From: Pseudanabaena yagii GIHE-NHR1
GTDB lineage: Bacteria > Cyanobacteriota > Cyanobacteriia > Pseudanabaenales > Pseudanabaenaceae
Assembly (NCBI RefSeq): GCF_012863495.1
Contig: NZ_JAAVJL010000004.1
Span: 46,001-110,000, forward strand
Direction of reading: 5' to 3'
DNA: 64,000 bases
A program made the translations under genes and the position numbers. Position 1 is the stretch's first letter, and every line of letters begins with the position of its first letter. The notes under the pieces are model-generated. The model ran no database searches. It saw only the letters and a list, made by a program, of their open reading frames with translations, and was not told where the DNA came from. Shown one piece after another: positions 25,312 to 32,928 of the stretch.

Positions 25312-26040
25312 TTATCGACTGATTAAGACAAAACCGCGCGTCTTACCTCCATCAAGATCAACAGTAGCGATCGCCTGCCATAACTCTTGAGCCTTGACCC
25401 ATACAGGCGGATACTTGTAACGCGAAACATCAAGGATTAAAAAGCGATCCGTTGATTGATCATAAGCAGCGATCGGCGAGATATGCCCTCCTGTCTCTTG
25501 CCCAATCGATTTTCGCAAATAGTTGACAATCACAAAATTATTGGGCTGTTTTAAATTATCAGCAACTAACTGCCGAAATTGCGATATATCAATATCACCA
25601 GCATGATAGATCTTGACTTTGACATCATAGCTTTCTAGTAATTGAGCTAACCTCTCTAAATTCATTCCTCGTCTAGAAATAGCGCTAGCAGATGAAACCT
25701 TACGGGTGCGATCGCTATTAAAAAAGTTTTCTTGAGTAAACATATGAAAACTTGGATATTCAGGAGTTTCAGGCGCAGCAATATTTAGAGCATTGAGAAC
25801 CATTACCATGCTAGCTACACCGCAATATGCTTGATTTTTTTGGGTGATAAAATGAATGCTTAGGGGGAAATAGTCATTTCTAAACTGACTATTAATTAAT
25901 AGTTTTTCACCTTCGCTAGAGTTAAAAGGAATCAAGTTTGACGGTAGTTTTAGGGTTTGGGCAAATACACCATCTGCGAATATCCAACTCAGAATAAATG
26001 CTTTAATTACAATACTTATAACAATTTTCATGATATTCAA
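25312..26040 (-). CDS. Phytochelatin-synthase-like cysteine peptidase
   Basis: A 242-aa protein with an N-terminal signal or anchor (IVISIVIKAFILSWIFADGVFA) and the papain-like PCS domain. The triad is visible: Cys in NQAYCGVASMVMVLNAL, His in GGHISPIAAYD and Asp in FLILDVSRYKYPPVWV. Bacterial single-domain homologues such as Nostoc alr0975 cleave glutathione to gamma-Glu-Cys but make little phytochelatin, so a periplasmic or lumenal glutathione peptidase role is the best reading. The start could be M1 or M4. Confidence 0.88.
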   Translation of the reverse strand: MNIMKIVISIVIKAFILSWIFADGVFAQTLKLPSNLIPFNSSEGEKLLINSQFRNDYFPLSIHFITQKNQAYCGVASMVMVLNALNIAAPETPEYPSFHMFTQENFFNSDRTRKVSSASAISRRGMNLERLAQLLESYDVKVKIYHAGDIDISQFRQLVADNLKQPNNFVIVNYLRKSIGQETGGHISPIAAYDQSTDRFLILDVSRYKYPPVWVKAQELWQAIATVDLDGGKTRGFVLISR

Positions 26041-26133
26041 CTAGCATTGAAAATAGAGAAAATTTGACAGTAAATTAAATCATCACTATCAAAAGTTTTT
26101 ATTACAAAAATGTTTAATCTACTGTTTGATGAG

Positions 26134-26922
26134 CTACTTAACTACTGTTTCTTTCGGAAATAGAAATGACAGGGGGTAACTAGGATTAGCGGCAAATCCG
26201 AGAATGCCGCGATCGCGATGTTCGTAAATCAATTGATTATTGGCATCAAATAGGAATGTCGCGCCACGCTGCGTCATATATGAAGCATCAGGAACATAGG
26301 CATTCCAATTACCTAAAACTTCTGCCATATTTCGCAATCGCAATGTGGCAAGCTCAAAGGGACGCTGAAACCCAGAGCCACCCGCCCATTTAAAGAAAGA
26401 ACCCTTTAATGGCGGTAATGGTGCAGCCTTGATAACCTCATCATCAGCGATTAACTGTGGCGCATGGCGATCGCCTTTATAGCCACGAAAGACTTCCTTT
26501 AATGTGCCTTGGCTCGCAATTCCTGCACACATCAACATGAGATTAACCCATGCACTTTGCCCTGATGTAAGTAAGGGAAACTTCGTCGTCAGTCCCGCAT
26601 AGAGATTTAACTGCCGATGGAGTTCTCCCGTATTATCGACAAACATCCAATTAGGATCAAAACCTGTAAACTTACAGAAATATTCGCCTGACTGGCGATC
26701 CCCTATGCCGATCGCTCTAATAGCGATTCCTTCTGATTCAATGCGATCGCATTCTCTTTGAATCCACCAAATATATTCAAGACTATCAAAATCGCCTAGC
26801 TGAGGTAATACTAAAATGAGTTTGCGTGATGCTGATTGACAACTATCAAATATTGAGGCGATCGCACCATCACTAACCCGTTGCCGTTGAGTTTGACTAA
26901 GAATTTCGTAAGTATTCTGCAT
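26134..26922 (-). CDS. AhpC/TSA-like (peroxiredoxin-like) thioredoxin-fold protein
   Basis: A 262-aa member of the PRXL2/AhpC-TSA_2-type cyanobacterial family: LILVLPQLGDFDSLEY (first strand and helix of the thioredoxin fold), AIRAIGIGDR, NLMLMCAGIASQGTLKEVFRGYKGD, PLPPLKGSFFKWAGGSGFQRPFELATLRLRN (split here only as landmarks) and LFDANNQLIYEHRDRG. The position where peroxiredoxins have their peroxidatic Cys is GDFDS, so classical peroxidase chemistry is doubtful. It is 13 nt downstream of the epimerase gene. Confidence 0.75.
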   Translation of the reverse strand: MQNTYEILSQTQRQRVSDGAIASIFDSCQSASRKLILVLPQLGDFDSLEYIWWIQRECDRIESEGIAIRAIGIGDRQSGEYFCKFTGFDPNWMFVDNTGELHRQLNLYAGLTTKFPLLTSGQSAWVNLMLMCAGIASQGTLKEVFRGYKGDRHAPQLIADDEVIKAAPLPPLKGSFFKWAGGSGFQRPFELATLRLRNMAEVLGNWNAYVPDASYMTQRGATFLFDANNQLIYEHRDRGILGFAANPSYPLSFLFPKETVVK

Positions 26923-26935
26923 AGTGTTGATCAGA

Positions 26936-27871
26936 TCACTGAACCTCTGCTAGTAAATTGGCTAGGCGCGGATATTTGGAAACTAAGCCAAAGGTTTCAG
27001 GTGAAACCACATCATAGGTAAAATGGCGCTGGGCAATGCAGAAGCGATCCCAAGCAGCAACTTCGATTCTGAATAATTTGATAATCGTATCAACCAGAAA
27101 AGGAGTGAGTTCAAATTGCCAACCAACTTTTAAATTTAAAAATTCACAGAACTGAGCCACTAAATCTTGAGCAGTTAAACGCTGCATTCCCAAAACTAAG
27201 CGGGCGGGTGATGGGGGAACTGATGGCACTGTTAGCAAATGGGTCACAACTTGAGCAATATCGCTGGCATGGACAAAATGGAAGCTACCATCGGTTTTCA
27301 GGAATCTGGCATAGGGAACATATTTGAGAATATCTTTTAATCCCTTAGAAAGGTGGGAATAGGGCTTATCCTTGGCTCCACCAAACACGAGGGTGGGAAA
27401 TACAGTAATCAGGCGATCGCGAATTATCGAATTCTCTAAGGTCTCTAAACAAGCATGTTTAGATGCAATGTAATCTGTGCCAAATTCTCCTGCTTCGGGA
27501 ATAATTTGATTATGGGAATCAAGAATGCTTGCTGTTGAGAAATAGATCGCCCGTTCACATACCAGTGGGTCAAGAGAGGAAAACAACTCGATGGTTTTAT
27601 CACGATTAACGATAAATGCTTCTTCTCCCCCCCAGCCTGCGGCAGTACTGACCACAAATTCCATCGTGCGGAGTAACTCTTTATGATTACCAATATTCTG
27701 CATCGAGTCCTCGATGACATGCACATTAGGGCGATCGCGAAGATCGATCTGTAACTTACGGCGATCGCGCACCAATAGATATAGTTCGTAATCAGTTTTT
27801 GCTAAAAGCTCCTCGATCAAATAATGACCAACACAACCACTCGCACCTGTAATAAAGACTTTTTTCGGCAT
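26936..27871 (-). CDS. NAD(P)-dependent epimerase/dehydratase (extended SDR)
   Basis: I start at MPKKVFITGASGCVGHYL (27871), where the Rossmann motif TGASGCVG begins; the frame is open ten codons further. The extended SDR features are VFITGASGCVGHYLIEELL, the D-x-x-N-x-type region around VSTAAGWGG, FSTASI and YIASKHACLE (Y-x3-K catalytic pair), then a substrate-binding C-terminal part. 311 aa. The substrate, sugar nucleotide or other, cannot be told. Likely co-transcribed with the peroxiredoxin-like gene. Confidence 0.82.
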   Translation of the reverse strand: MPKKVFITGASGCVGHYLIEELLAKTDYELYLLVRDRRKLQIDLRDRPNVHVIEDSMQNIGNHKELLRTMEFVVSTAAGWGGEEAFIVNRDKTIELFSSLDPLVCERAIYFSTASILDSHNQIIPEAGEFGTDYIASKHACLETLENSIIRDRLITVFPTLVFGGAKDKPYSHLSKGLKDILKYVPYARFLKTDGSFHFVHASDIAQVVTHLLTVPSVPPSPARLVLGMQRLTAQDLVAQFCEFLNLKVGWQFELTPFLVDTIIKLFRIEVAAWDRFCIAQRHFTYDVVSPETFGLVSKYPRLANLLAEVQ

Positions 27872-27937
27872 TCTCTTGAATAATTTAGGGGATTTTAACA
27901 ATAGGATTTATCACCGTAGGGTTTAGTAATTCCTTGA

Positions 27938-28897
27938 TTACTTACGGGAAAAAGCAACATATCCATCAGGACATATTGGTTTAGCAGCGAGCTTGAATCT
28001 TGGTGGTGGTTGGCGAGTTGGCTTCTGACTCTCACAGAGTAGCTCAACAGTTAGTACCTCCTGAGAATAAGGAACCAGTCTAGTTGTATAAACCAAACCG
28101 ATATATGATTTCAAAGAATCTTTTTTAGCTAAGGCTATATGCTGTACTGCCTTTTTAGCATCTAAAACCACAACTTGATATTTATAGTTTTCTGACTCAT
28201 CTTTGATACCTAGCTCTAGATCCCCCAGTTTGTTAGTAAAATATCCCTTTTCTGTAAAGAAAGCCTGATGACCTCGATTCATAACTGATATATAGGCTCT
28301 TGCTTCACTTTGCCATGCCAGATATGAAAGAGGGACAGACTCAGGGAAAGTAAGTTCAGCATCCAGTTTCGTATCATTGGATATCCGCTTTAATAAAAGG
28401 ATATTAGGCATCAATAGGTTGCCGACAATGTTGGTTGTACTGGAGCCGTAGTACATTTGCTGCATGATTGCAGGCATAAATATCTGCTGAAGGATCAGTT
28501 GTCCCCTTGAGTTAATTGAGAAAGTCGCTCTCGAACCAAAACTACCCTGAAAAACGTCCAGATAGACTTGTCCATTTTCAGAATTAACTTGATATTCTGC
28601 TTTGACTGCGGTCTTTTTGCTGGGATTAATTAGATAAAGGTTGCCGTCGGGTGTAAATAAGACAGTGAGAGAATCTGTATCACTACCTAAAGTTGTTAGT
28701 TGCCATTTGCCGATTAATTGTCGGGCTTCATTCGGTAATTCTGTCGGTTCCGCCGCGATCGCCTGATGCTCGAGATCTGCCAAATTGTGATGTAGCATTA
28801 TCAATGCTGAAGTATTTACCCCAATTGTTAGGGTTAGAGCAAGGGTTAACTTAGTGAACCATCGCTGTAATCGAGTTTTATGTAGAGAATATTGCAT
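27938..28897 (-). CDS. Type IV pilin-like G/H-domain protein with lipocalin-like middle
   Basis: A 319-aa protein with an N-terminal signal anchor (WFTKLTLALTLTIGVNTSAL), a middle segment IGKWQLTTLGSDTDSLTVLF with TPDGNLYLINP resembling a small lipocalin-like unit, and a C-terminal region (SEARAYISVMNRGHQAFFTE, LGDLELGIKDESENYKYQV, LKSYIGLVY) that matches the cyanobacterial pilin-GH domain. The hydrophobic helix is not at the extreme N-terminus behind a prepilin peptidase site, so it is probably not assembled like a classical pilin. A minor extracytoplasmic protein of unknown role. Confidence 0.75.
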   Translation of the reverse strand: MQYSLHKTRLQRWFTKLTLALTLTIGVNTSALIMLHHNLADLEHQAIAAEPTELPNEARQLIGKWQLTTLGSDTDSLTVLFTPDGNLYLINPSKKTAVKAEYQVNSENGQVYLDVFQGSFGSRATFSINSRGQLILQQIFMPAIMQQMYYGSSTTNIVGNLLMPNILLLKRISNDTKLDAELTFPESVPLSYLAWQSEARAYISVMNRGHQAFFTEKGYFTNKLGDLELGIKDESENYKYQVVVLDAKKAVQHIALAKKDSLKSYIGLVYTTRLVPYSQEVLTVELLCESQKPTRQPPPRFKLAAKPICPDGYVAFSRK

Positions 28898-28997
28898 AAG
28901 TACTAAGTATATCTAAAGACCAATGCTTGCCAAATAATTTTACGCTTTCTGGTTAAGGGTTGATCTCTAGGTAAGTAGTTAAGCATAAGTAAACCTA

Positions 28998-29103
28998 CAG
29001 CGCTTTGCCCTCAAAACCAAACCACAAGATGTTTTTTGAAAGGCTTGCGTCGCAAGCCTTTCAAAAAACATCTTGTGGTTCGTTTGATCGAAAATTGCTG
29101 TAA
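28998..29103. repeat. Long dispersed palindromic element, copy A
   Basis: Outer arms TACAGCGCTTTGCCCTCAAA and TTTGATCGAAAATTGCTGTA flank a 30-bp perfect inner stem (29020-29049 against 29051-29080, start AACCACAAGATG) with the tip GCG-T-CGC. Related copies are at 45109-45215 and about 50056-50152, and a half copy is at 23464-23520. Confidence 0.7.
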
Positions 29104-29182
29104 AACCCAAATTGCTGTTTCGCACGCTATGCGTGCGAAACAGCAATTTGGGTTTGGTTTATAACTATGCTGAGCTACTTAC
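29103..29182. repeat. 25-bp-stem palindrome followed by the TAGCTACTTA-type module
   Basis: AAACCCAAATTGCTGTTTCG and onward pairs perfectly for 25 bp with the sequence ending 29155, loop TAT. It is followed by ATAACTATGCTGAGCTACTT (29161-29180), the same order (palindrome, AT-rich gap, T-A-G-C-T-A-C-T-T-A module) as at 23387-23465 and 57641-57714. Confidence 0.65.
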
Positions 29183-29229
29183 ATCAGTTTTGCGGAGTAC
29201 GTGAGAATTTGATTCTTGTGACAAATTTT

Positions 29230-29688
29230 ATGACACAGAAAATTAATGGAAAGCTAATTCAAGGGCATCAGGTCGCATCTGGCAAAGGCGCAAATAGCCC
29301 CTATGCTCAAGGCACGATCTCCACACAAATACCTTTATTTCAAGAGTTAGGGCTGGACTTGTCGCCTTATTTTAGAGGCACTTTAAATGTGGACATATCC
29401 CCCTATACCTACCACATGAAAACCCCACAGTTCACTTTCCGTAAGGTGAATTGGACGATATCACACCCTCCCGAAGATTTTTCATTTTCACAATGTCTAA
29501 TTATATATAACGACGATAGTTACGATGGCTGGGTGTATTATCCACATCCAGAAACTAAAATTCGGCATTTCCACAATCCTTCGATAGTTGAGGTGATTGC
29601 CATACCTATTCCCAAGATTAAATATGGCGATTTACTCCAAGTATCCATAAATCCCATTGAGATTGATATCCTTGATTTCACAGCTTAG
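29230..29688 (+). CDS. Uncharacterised protein, distantly reminiscent of CTP-dependent riboflavin kinase
   Basis: The frame opens at 29167, but that ATG lies inside the repeat module, so I start at MTQKINGKLIQGHQVASGKG (29230), giving 152 aa. GHQVASGKGANSPYAQGTI, then IPLFQELGLDL and FRGTLNVDISPY resemble the glycine-rich loop and G-T-L-N-V strand of the DUF120/riboflavin-kinase cradle barrel. The C-terminal half (HPPEDFSFSQCLIIYNDD, WVYYPHPETKIRHF) is different. The enzyme assignment is not secure; treat as unknown. Confidence 0.65.
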   Translation: MTQKINGKLIQGHQVASGKGANSPYAQGTISTQIPLFQELGLDLSPYFRGTLNVDISPYTYHMKTPQFTFRKVNWTISHPPEDFSFSQCLIIYNDDSYDGWVYYPHPETKIRHFHNPSIVEVIAIPIPKIKYGDLLQVSINPIEIDILDFTA

Positions 29689-29715
29689 GGACTTGCGATT
29701 AATTAAAGTACCTAC

Positions 29716-29761
29716 GGCTTCGACTTCGCTCAGCCAACTTTGGCTGAGCGAAGTCGAAGCC
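29716..29761. repeat. 22-bp perfect-stem palindrome
   Basis: GGCTTCGACTTCGCTCAGCC plus AA pairs perfectly with the downstream arm across a 2-nt centre. It lies 28 nt after the stop of the preceding gene, followed by T-rich sequence at 29780, and could act as its terminator. Confidence 0.6.
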
Positions 29762-29804
29762 ATACAAACTCGGTGGTACTTTTTTTCTTGTCAAGTCCCT
29801 TAGG

Positions 29805-29867
29805 AATACGCAGGAAAGATTTTTGTGGCGTGACTTTACCACGCCACAAAAATCTTTCCTGCGTATT
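29805..29867. repeat. 28-bp perfect-stem palindrome
   Basis: AATACGCAGGAAAGATTTTT and onward pairs for 28 bp with its inverse ending CTGCGTATT at 29867, with a short central loop (ACTTTAC). This is the second palindrome in the same 296-bp spacer upstream of the PBP gene. Confidence 0.6.
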
Positions 29868-29984
29868 GCTGCGTATTATTGATTTTTCTTCAGGGCAAAG
29901 GATTGCTGCAGCATTGTCAGTGCATAATTAAATTTGAGGTCATGACTGGAAACCACGCTCTCAAAAATTACGTCCTAGCAATTT

Positions 29985-32246
29985 ATGAAATCGCCACAAC
30001 CGCCATCCCAGCCTAAGTCCCCGAAACCACCTAAGTCCAAGTTGATGACTCAGATCAATCAACTGACGCAGGTAGTTAATGGGGTATTAAAAATTAATCC
30101 GAAAGAGCGTGTCCCCAAGCTAGAAGTGCGCCGATCGCAAAAGGATAAGCCCGAAATTTATGACTTAGTAGGTGATCGCTACATATTAGGACGTAGCACT
30201 AGTAAATGCGATATTGTCGTGCAAACGCCACTGGTGAGCCAAGTTCATGCCCAGTTAGTGCGCGATCGCACCCAAAAGAAAGCACAATTTATTCTCCAAG
30301 ATCAAGACTCGACGAATGGCATTTATCGCGATAAGCAAAGGCTCAAGTCTGTGCCATTACGTCACAAAATGAAAATCACACTAGGTCCTCCTGAATTAGC
30401 TGAGGCGGCGACAATTCGATATATTGATCCGCCACCTTGGTATATCCGCACGGTGCAATATACGGGTATTGGCATAGGCGCGATCGCAGGAATAATCGTA
30501 TTAGCGATCGGCTATGAAGTGGGGCGCGTTCCCGACCTGAAACCCTTGCCCGTTACCCAACAGGGACCTGTAGAAGTCTTGGCAGGCGATGGCGTGAAAC
30601 GTCTTGATCCTACGGATATTGCTAATCATACGGAATACAATACTTTAGCTGAGTTTGGGAAATTCATTCCCAATGCGGTAATTGCCTCTGAAGATACTTC
30701 TTTTTATTGGAATATTGGCGTTGACCCCGTAGGTGTAGGAAGGGCAATCGTCACAAATGTGCGTAGTCGGGGTGAGCGTTTAGAGGGTGCGAGCACCATT
30801 ACACAGCAGTTAGCCCGCAACCTACTCGGTAAGACCTATGTGGGAACCGATGATTCCGCAGGTCGGAAATGGCGGGAGGCAGCAGCGGCGATCAAGCTTA
30901 CCTTTACCTATAACAAAGAGGAAATCCTGCGTCTCTATCTAAATCGCGCCTATACAGGTAATGGAGTCTACGGATTCAAGGATGCGGCTAGGCTCTATTT
31001 CGGGAAAGAAGCCTCAGAGCTCAATCTCTCAGAAGCCGCAACCCTAGTAGGACTTTTACCTTCGCCTGAAACTATCAATCCTTTTAAGAATAAAGATCTT
31101 GCCATCGAATATCGCGATCGCATTCTCAATCGTATGGCAGAGCTAGGCATGATTACCGATAAGGATGCGGATCGGGCAAGGCGCACGGTATTAATTCTCA
31201 ATGAAGCCGCAAAAACTAAACTCCAAGGCTCAGTAGCTCCCTACTACTATGGCTATGTTTTTGATGAATTGGAGGAGATCCTTGGGAAAAATTTTGCAAG
31301 GGAAGGGAATCTGATCGTTGAGACTAATCTTGATATCGCTATGCAGAAAGCCTCTGACGAAGCTTTACGTGATGCCGTGGCTCGCGATGGCGGAACCTAT
31401 GGCTTTAGTCAAGGTGCGATCGTTACGATCAATACTAGCGATGGCTCAATATTAGCGATGACAGGTGGTGTCGATTATAAGTCGAGTCAATTTAACCGTG
31501 CTGCCCAAGCCCTGCGCCAACCTGGTTCAACATTTAAGTTATTCAGCTATGCTGCGGCTGTCGATCAAGGCATTTCCCCTAGTACCGCTTTTTCATGTAG
31601 TGCATTATCGGGGCTTGTGGGTTGTCACAATGGTGGTAGTGGAGCGATCGATATGTATCGCGGCTTTGCCCTCTCCGAGAATGTGGTCGCAGTCCGCGTA
31701 GCCGAAAGGGCAGGGCTAGAGAATGTAGTCAAAATGGCAAAGACTTTGGGAATCACTGCCAAGCTTGATGCCTCAAGCAACATGGTTTTAGGTGGCAATG
31801 AGGTCAAAATCTTAGAAATGGCCGGAGCCTATGCCACAGTGGTCAATGAGGGCAAATATATCAAGCCCCATGCCATCCAACGCATTCTCGATAGTGCTGA
31901 TTGCAAAAATCCCAAGGATCGCCAAACCTGTCGCGTCATTTTTGATGCTAATACCTTCATTAAGCCCCGTCAGGTAATTGATGCAGGTGTTGCTAGCACG
32001 ATGGTGGATATGATGCGTGGGGTAGTGCAATATGGGACAGGACGATCGGCGGCCATTCCCCAAGGTACGGTCGTTGGTAAGACAGGAACTACAGATGAAG
32101 GACGGGATCTTTGGTTTATTGGTGCAGTGCCACGACGTAATCTATTGGCAGCAGTATGGCTAGGCAATGATGAAGGGGTAACAAGAGGCTCAAGTGCAGT
32201 TGCCGCAGGGGTTTGGGGCGATTATATGCGTCAGGCAGTCCGTTGA
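29985..32246 (+). CDS. Class A penicillin-binding protein (PBP1A type) with N-terminal FHA domain
   Basis: A 753-aa protein. After a Pro/Lys-rich start, residues about 60-135 form a forkhead-associated domain (YILGRSTSKCDIVV, TPLVSQVHAQL, LQDQDSTNGIYRD, with the R, S, H and N phosphothreonine-binding positions). A single span follows (about 159-178, GIGIGAIAGIIVLAIGYEVG). The GT51 glycosyltransferase has catalytic Glu in ASEDTSFYW and LEGASTITQQLARNL. The transpeptidase has SxxK (PGSTFK, about residue 515), SxN (SENVVAV) and KTG (GKTGTTDEG). It polymerises and cross-links peptidoglycan. The FHA domain implies control by a Ser/Thr kinase, a cyanobacterial PBP feature. Confidence 0.92.
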   Translation: MKSPQPPSQPKSPKPPKSKLMTQINQLTQVVNGVLKINPKERVPKLEVRRSQKDKPEIYDLVGDRYILGRSTSKCDIVVQTPLVSQVHAQLVRDRTQKKAQFILQDQDSTNGIYRDKQRLKSVPLRHKMKITLGPPELAEAATIRYIDPPPWYIRTVQYTGIGIGAIAGIIVLAIGYEVGRVPDLKPLPVTQQGPVEVLAGDGVKRLDPTDIANHTEYNTLAEFGKFIPNAVIASEDTSFYWNIGVDPVGVGRAIVTNVRSRGERLEGASTITQQLARNLLGKTYVGTDDSAGRKWREAAAAIKLTFTYNKEEILRLYLNRAYTGNGVYGFKDAARLYFGKEASELNLSEAATLVGLLPSPETINPFKNKDLAIEYRDRILNRMAELGMITDKDADRARRTVLILNEAAKTKLQGSVAPYYYGYVFDELEEILGKNFAREGNLIVETNLDIAMQKASDEALRDAVARDGGTYGFSQGAIVTINTSDGSILAMTGGVDYKSSQFNRAAQALRQPGSTFKLFSYAAAVDQGISPSTAFSCSALSGLVGCHNGGSGAIDMYRGFALSENVVAVRVAERAGLENVVKMAKTLGITAKLDASSNMVLGGNEVKILEMAGAYATVVNEGKYIKPHAIQRILDSADCKNPKDRQTCRVIFDANTFIKPRQVIDAGVASTMVDMMRGVVQYGTGRSAAIPQGTVVGKTGTTDEGRDLWFIGAVPRRNLLAAVWLGNDEGVTRGSSAVAAGVWGDYMRQAVR

Positions 32247-32247
32247 T

Positions 32248-32282
32248 TCCACAGAAAGAATACTTCGTATTCTTTCTGTGGA
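32248..32282 (+). terminator. Terminator hairpin of the PBP gene
   Basis: TCCACAGAAAGAATAC pairs with GTATTCTTTCTGTGGA (perfect 16-bp stem, TTC loop), starting 2 nt after the PBP stop codon. Confidence 0.6.
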
Positions 32283-32545
32283 TATAAAAACTTTTGCGAA
32301 ACTTTTGTCAAAAGCGCTTGACGACTACCATAGGTGCTGTAGTATTGATTCCGTCTCATCAATTAATTGGAATTAACTCAGTGGAAATCACTAAGCACAA
32401 ATTCCTAATATCACGGTTTTCAGATTGTTATAGACAAATTGAAAACTGCAAAATCCATACTTTTCTTAGTCTTTGATTTTCACTTTGTCTATGCCAAAGC
32501 GAAAATTGCGGTAATGCTTGTAATACTTATTAATTAAAGCTACAT
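32283..32545. other. Upstream region of the HU gene; no gene seen
   Basis: About 260 bp of AT-rich spacer without a credible ORF. It should hold the HU promoter; TAATAC at 32521-32526 is a possible -10 box with start about 30 nt before the coding region. Confidence 0.35.
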
Positions 32546-32550
32546 AGGAG
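32546..32550 (+). promoter_or_regulatory. Strong ribosome-binding site of HU
   Basis: AGGAG lies 8 nt before the ATG at 32559, one of the few perfect Shine-Dalgarno sequences in the window, as expected for an abundant protein. Confidence 0.7.
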
Positions 32551-32558
32551 CTATTGCG

Positions 32559-32837
32559 ATGAATAAAGGTGAACTAGTAGATGCGATCGCCGAAAAGGTA
32601 AATGTATCTAAAAAGAATATTGAAGTGATCGTTACTGCTGCCCTCGAATCAATTGTTGATGCTGTGGCTGATGGCGATCGCGTTACTTTAGTTGGCTTCG
32701 GTTCCTTCGAGCCACGCGAACGCCAAGAACGTGAAGGTCGCAACCCCCGCACTGGCGAAAAAATGGTCATCGCCGCAACCCGCGTTCCTGCTTTTTCAGC
32801 TGGTAAGCAATTTAAAGAAAAAGTAGTTGAAGAATAA
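32559..32837 (+). CDS. hup: HU-family DNA-binding protein
   Basis: A 92-aa nucleoid protein with the complete HU fold: MNKGELVDAIAEKVNVSKK, VTLVGFGSFEPRERQERE, the RNPRTGEKM arm tip and VPAFSAGKQFKEKV. It bends and compacts DNA as a dimer. Followed by a hairpin pair shared with the convergent NACHT gene. Confidence 0.97.
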   Translation: MNKGELVDAIAEKVNVSKKNIEVIVTAALESIVDAVADGDRVTLVGFGSFEPRERQEREGRNPRTGEKMVIAATRVPAFSAGKQFKEKVVEE

Positions 32838-32860
32838 TTTATAAAAATACAAATAATGTG

Positions 32861-32928
32861 AGTGGTGGCGCGATGCGCCGCCACTTCAGTTTAAAAGGGC
32901 GGCGCATCGCGCCGCCTATTTAAACTGG
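32861..32928. terminator. Convergent terminator hairpins between HU and the NACHT gene
   Basis: AGTGGTGGCG/CGCCGCCACT (32861-32885) is followed by CAGTTTAAAAGGGCGGCGC/GCGCCGCCTATTTAAACTG (32887-32927, one internal mismatch). The second hairpin includes the stop codon of the NACHT gene (32920-32922), so both genes share these structures. Confidence 0.55.

Noticed and set aside
26134..26922. Active peroxiredoxin
   Set aside because: No Cys at the expected peroxidatic position (GDFDS), so only fold-level naming is justified.
28998..29155. CRISPR array
   Set aside because: Two adjacent palindromes but no regular repeat-spacer unit; no cas gene anywhere in the window.
29230..29688. Annotation as CTP-dependent riboflavin kinase
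   Set aside because: Only the Gly-rich loop and the G-T-L-N-V strand are similar; the rest of the active site could not be seen, so I kept it as unknown.
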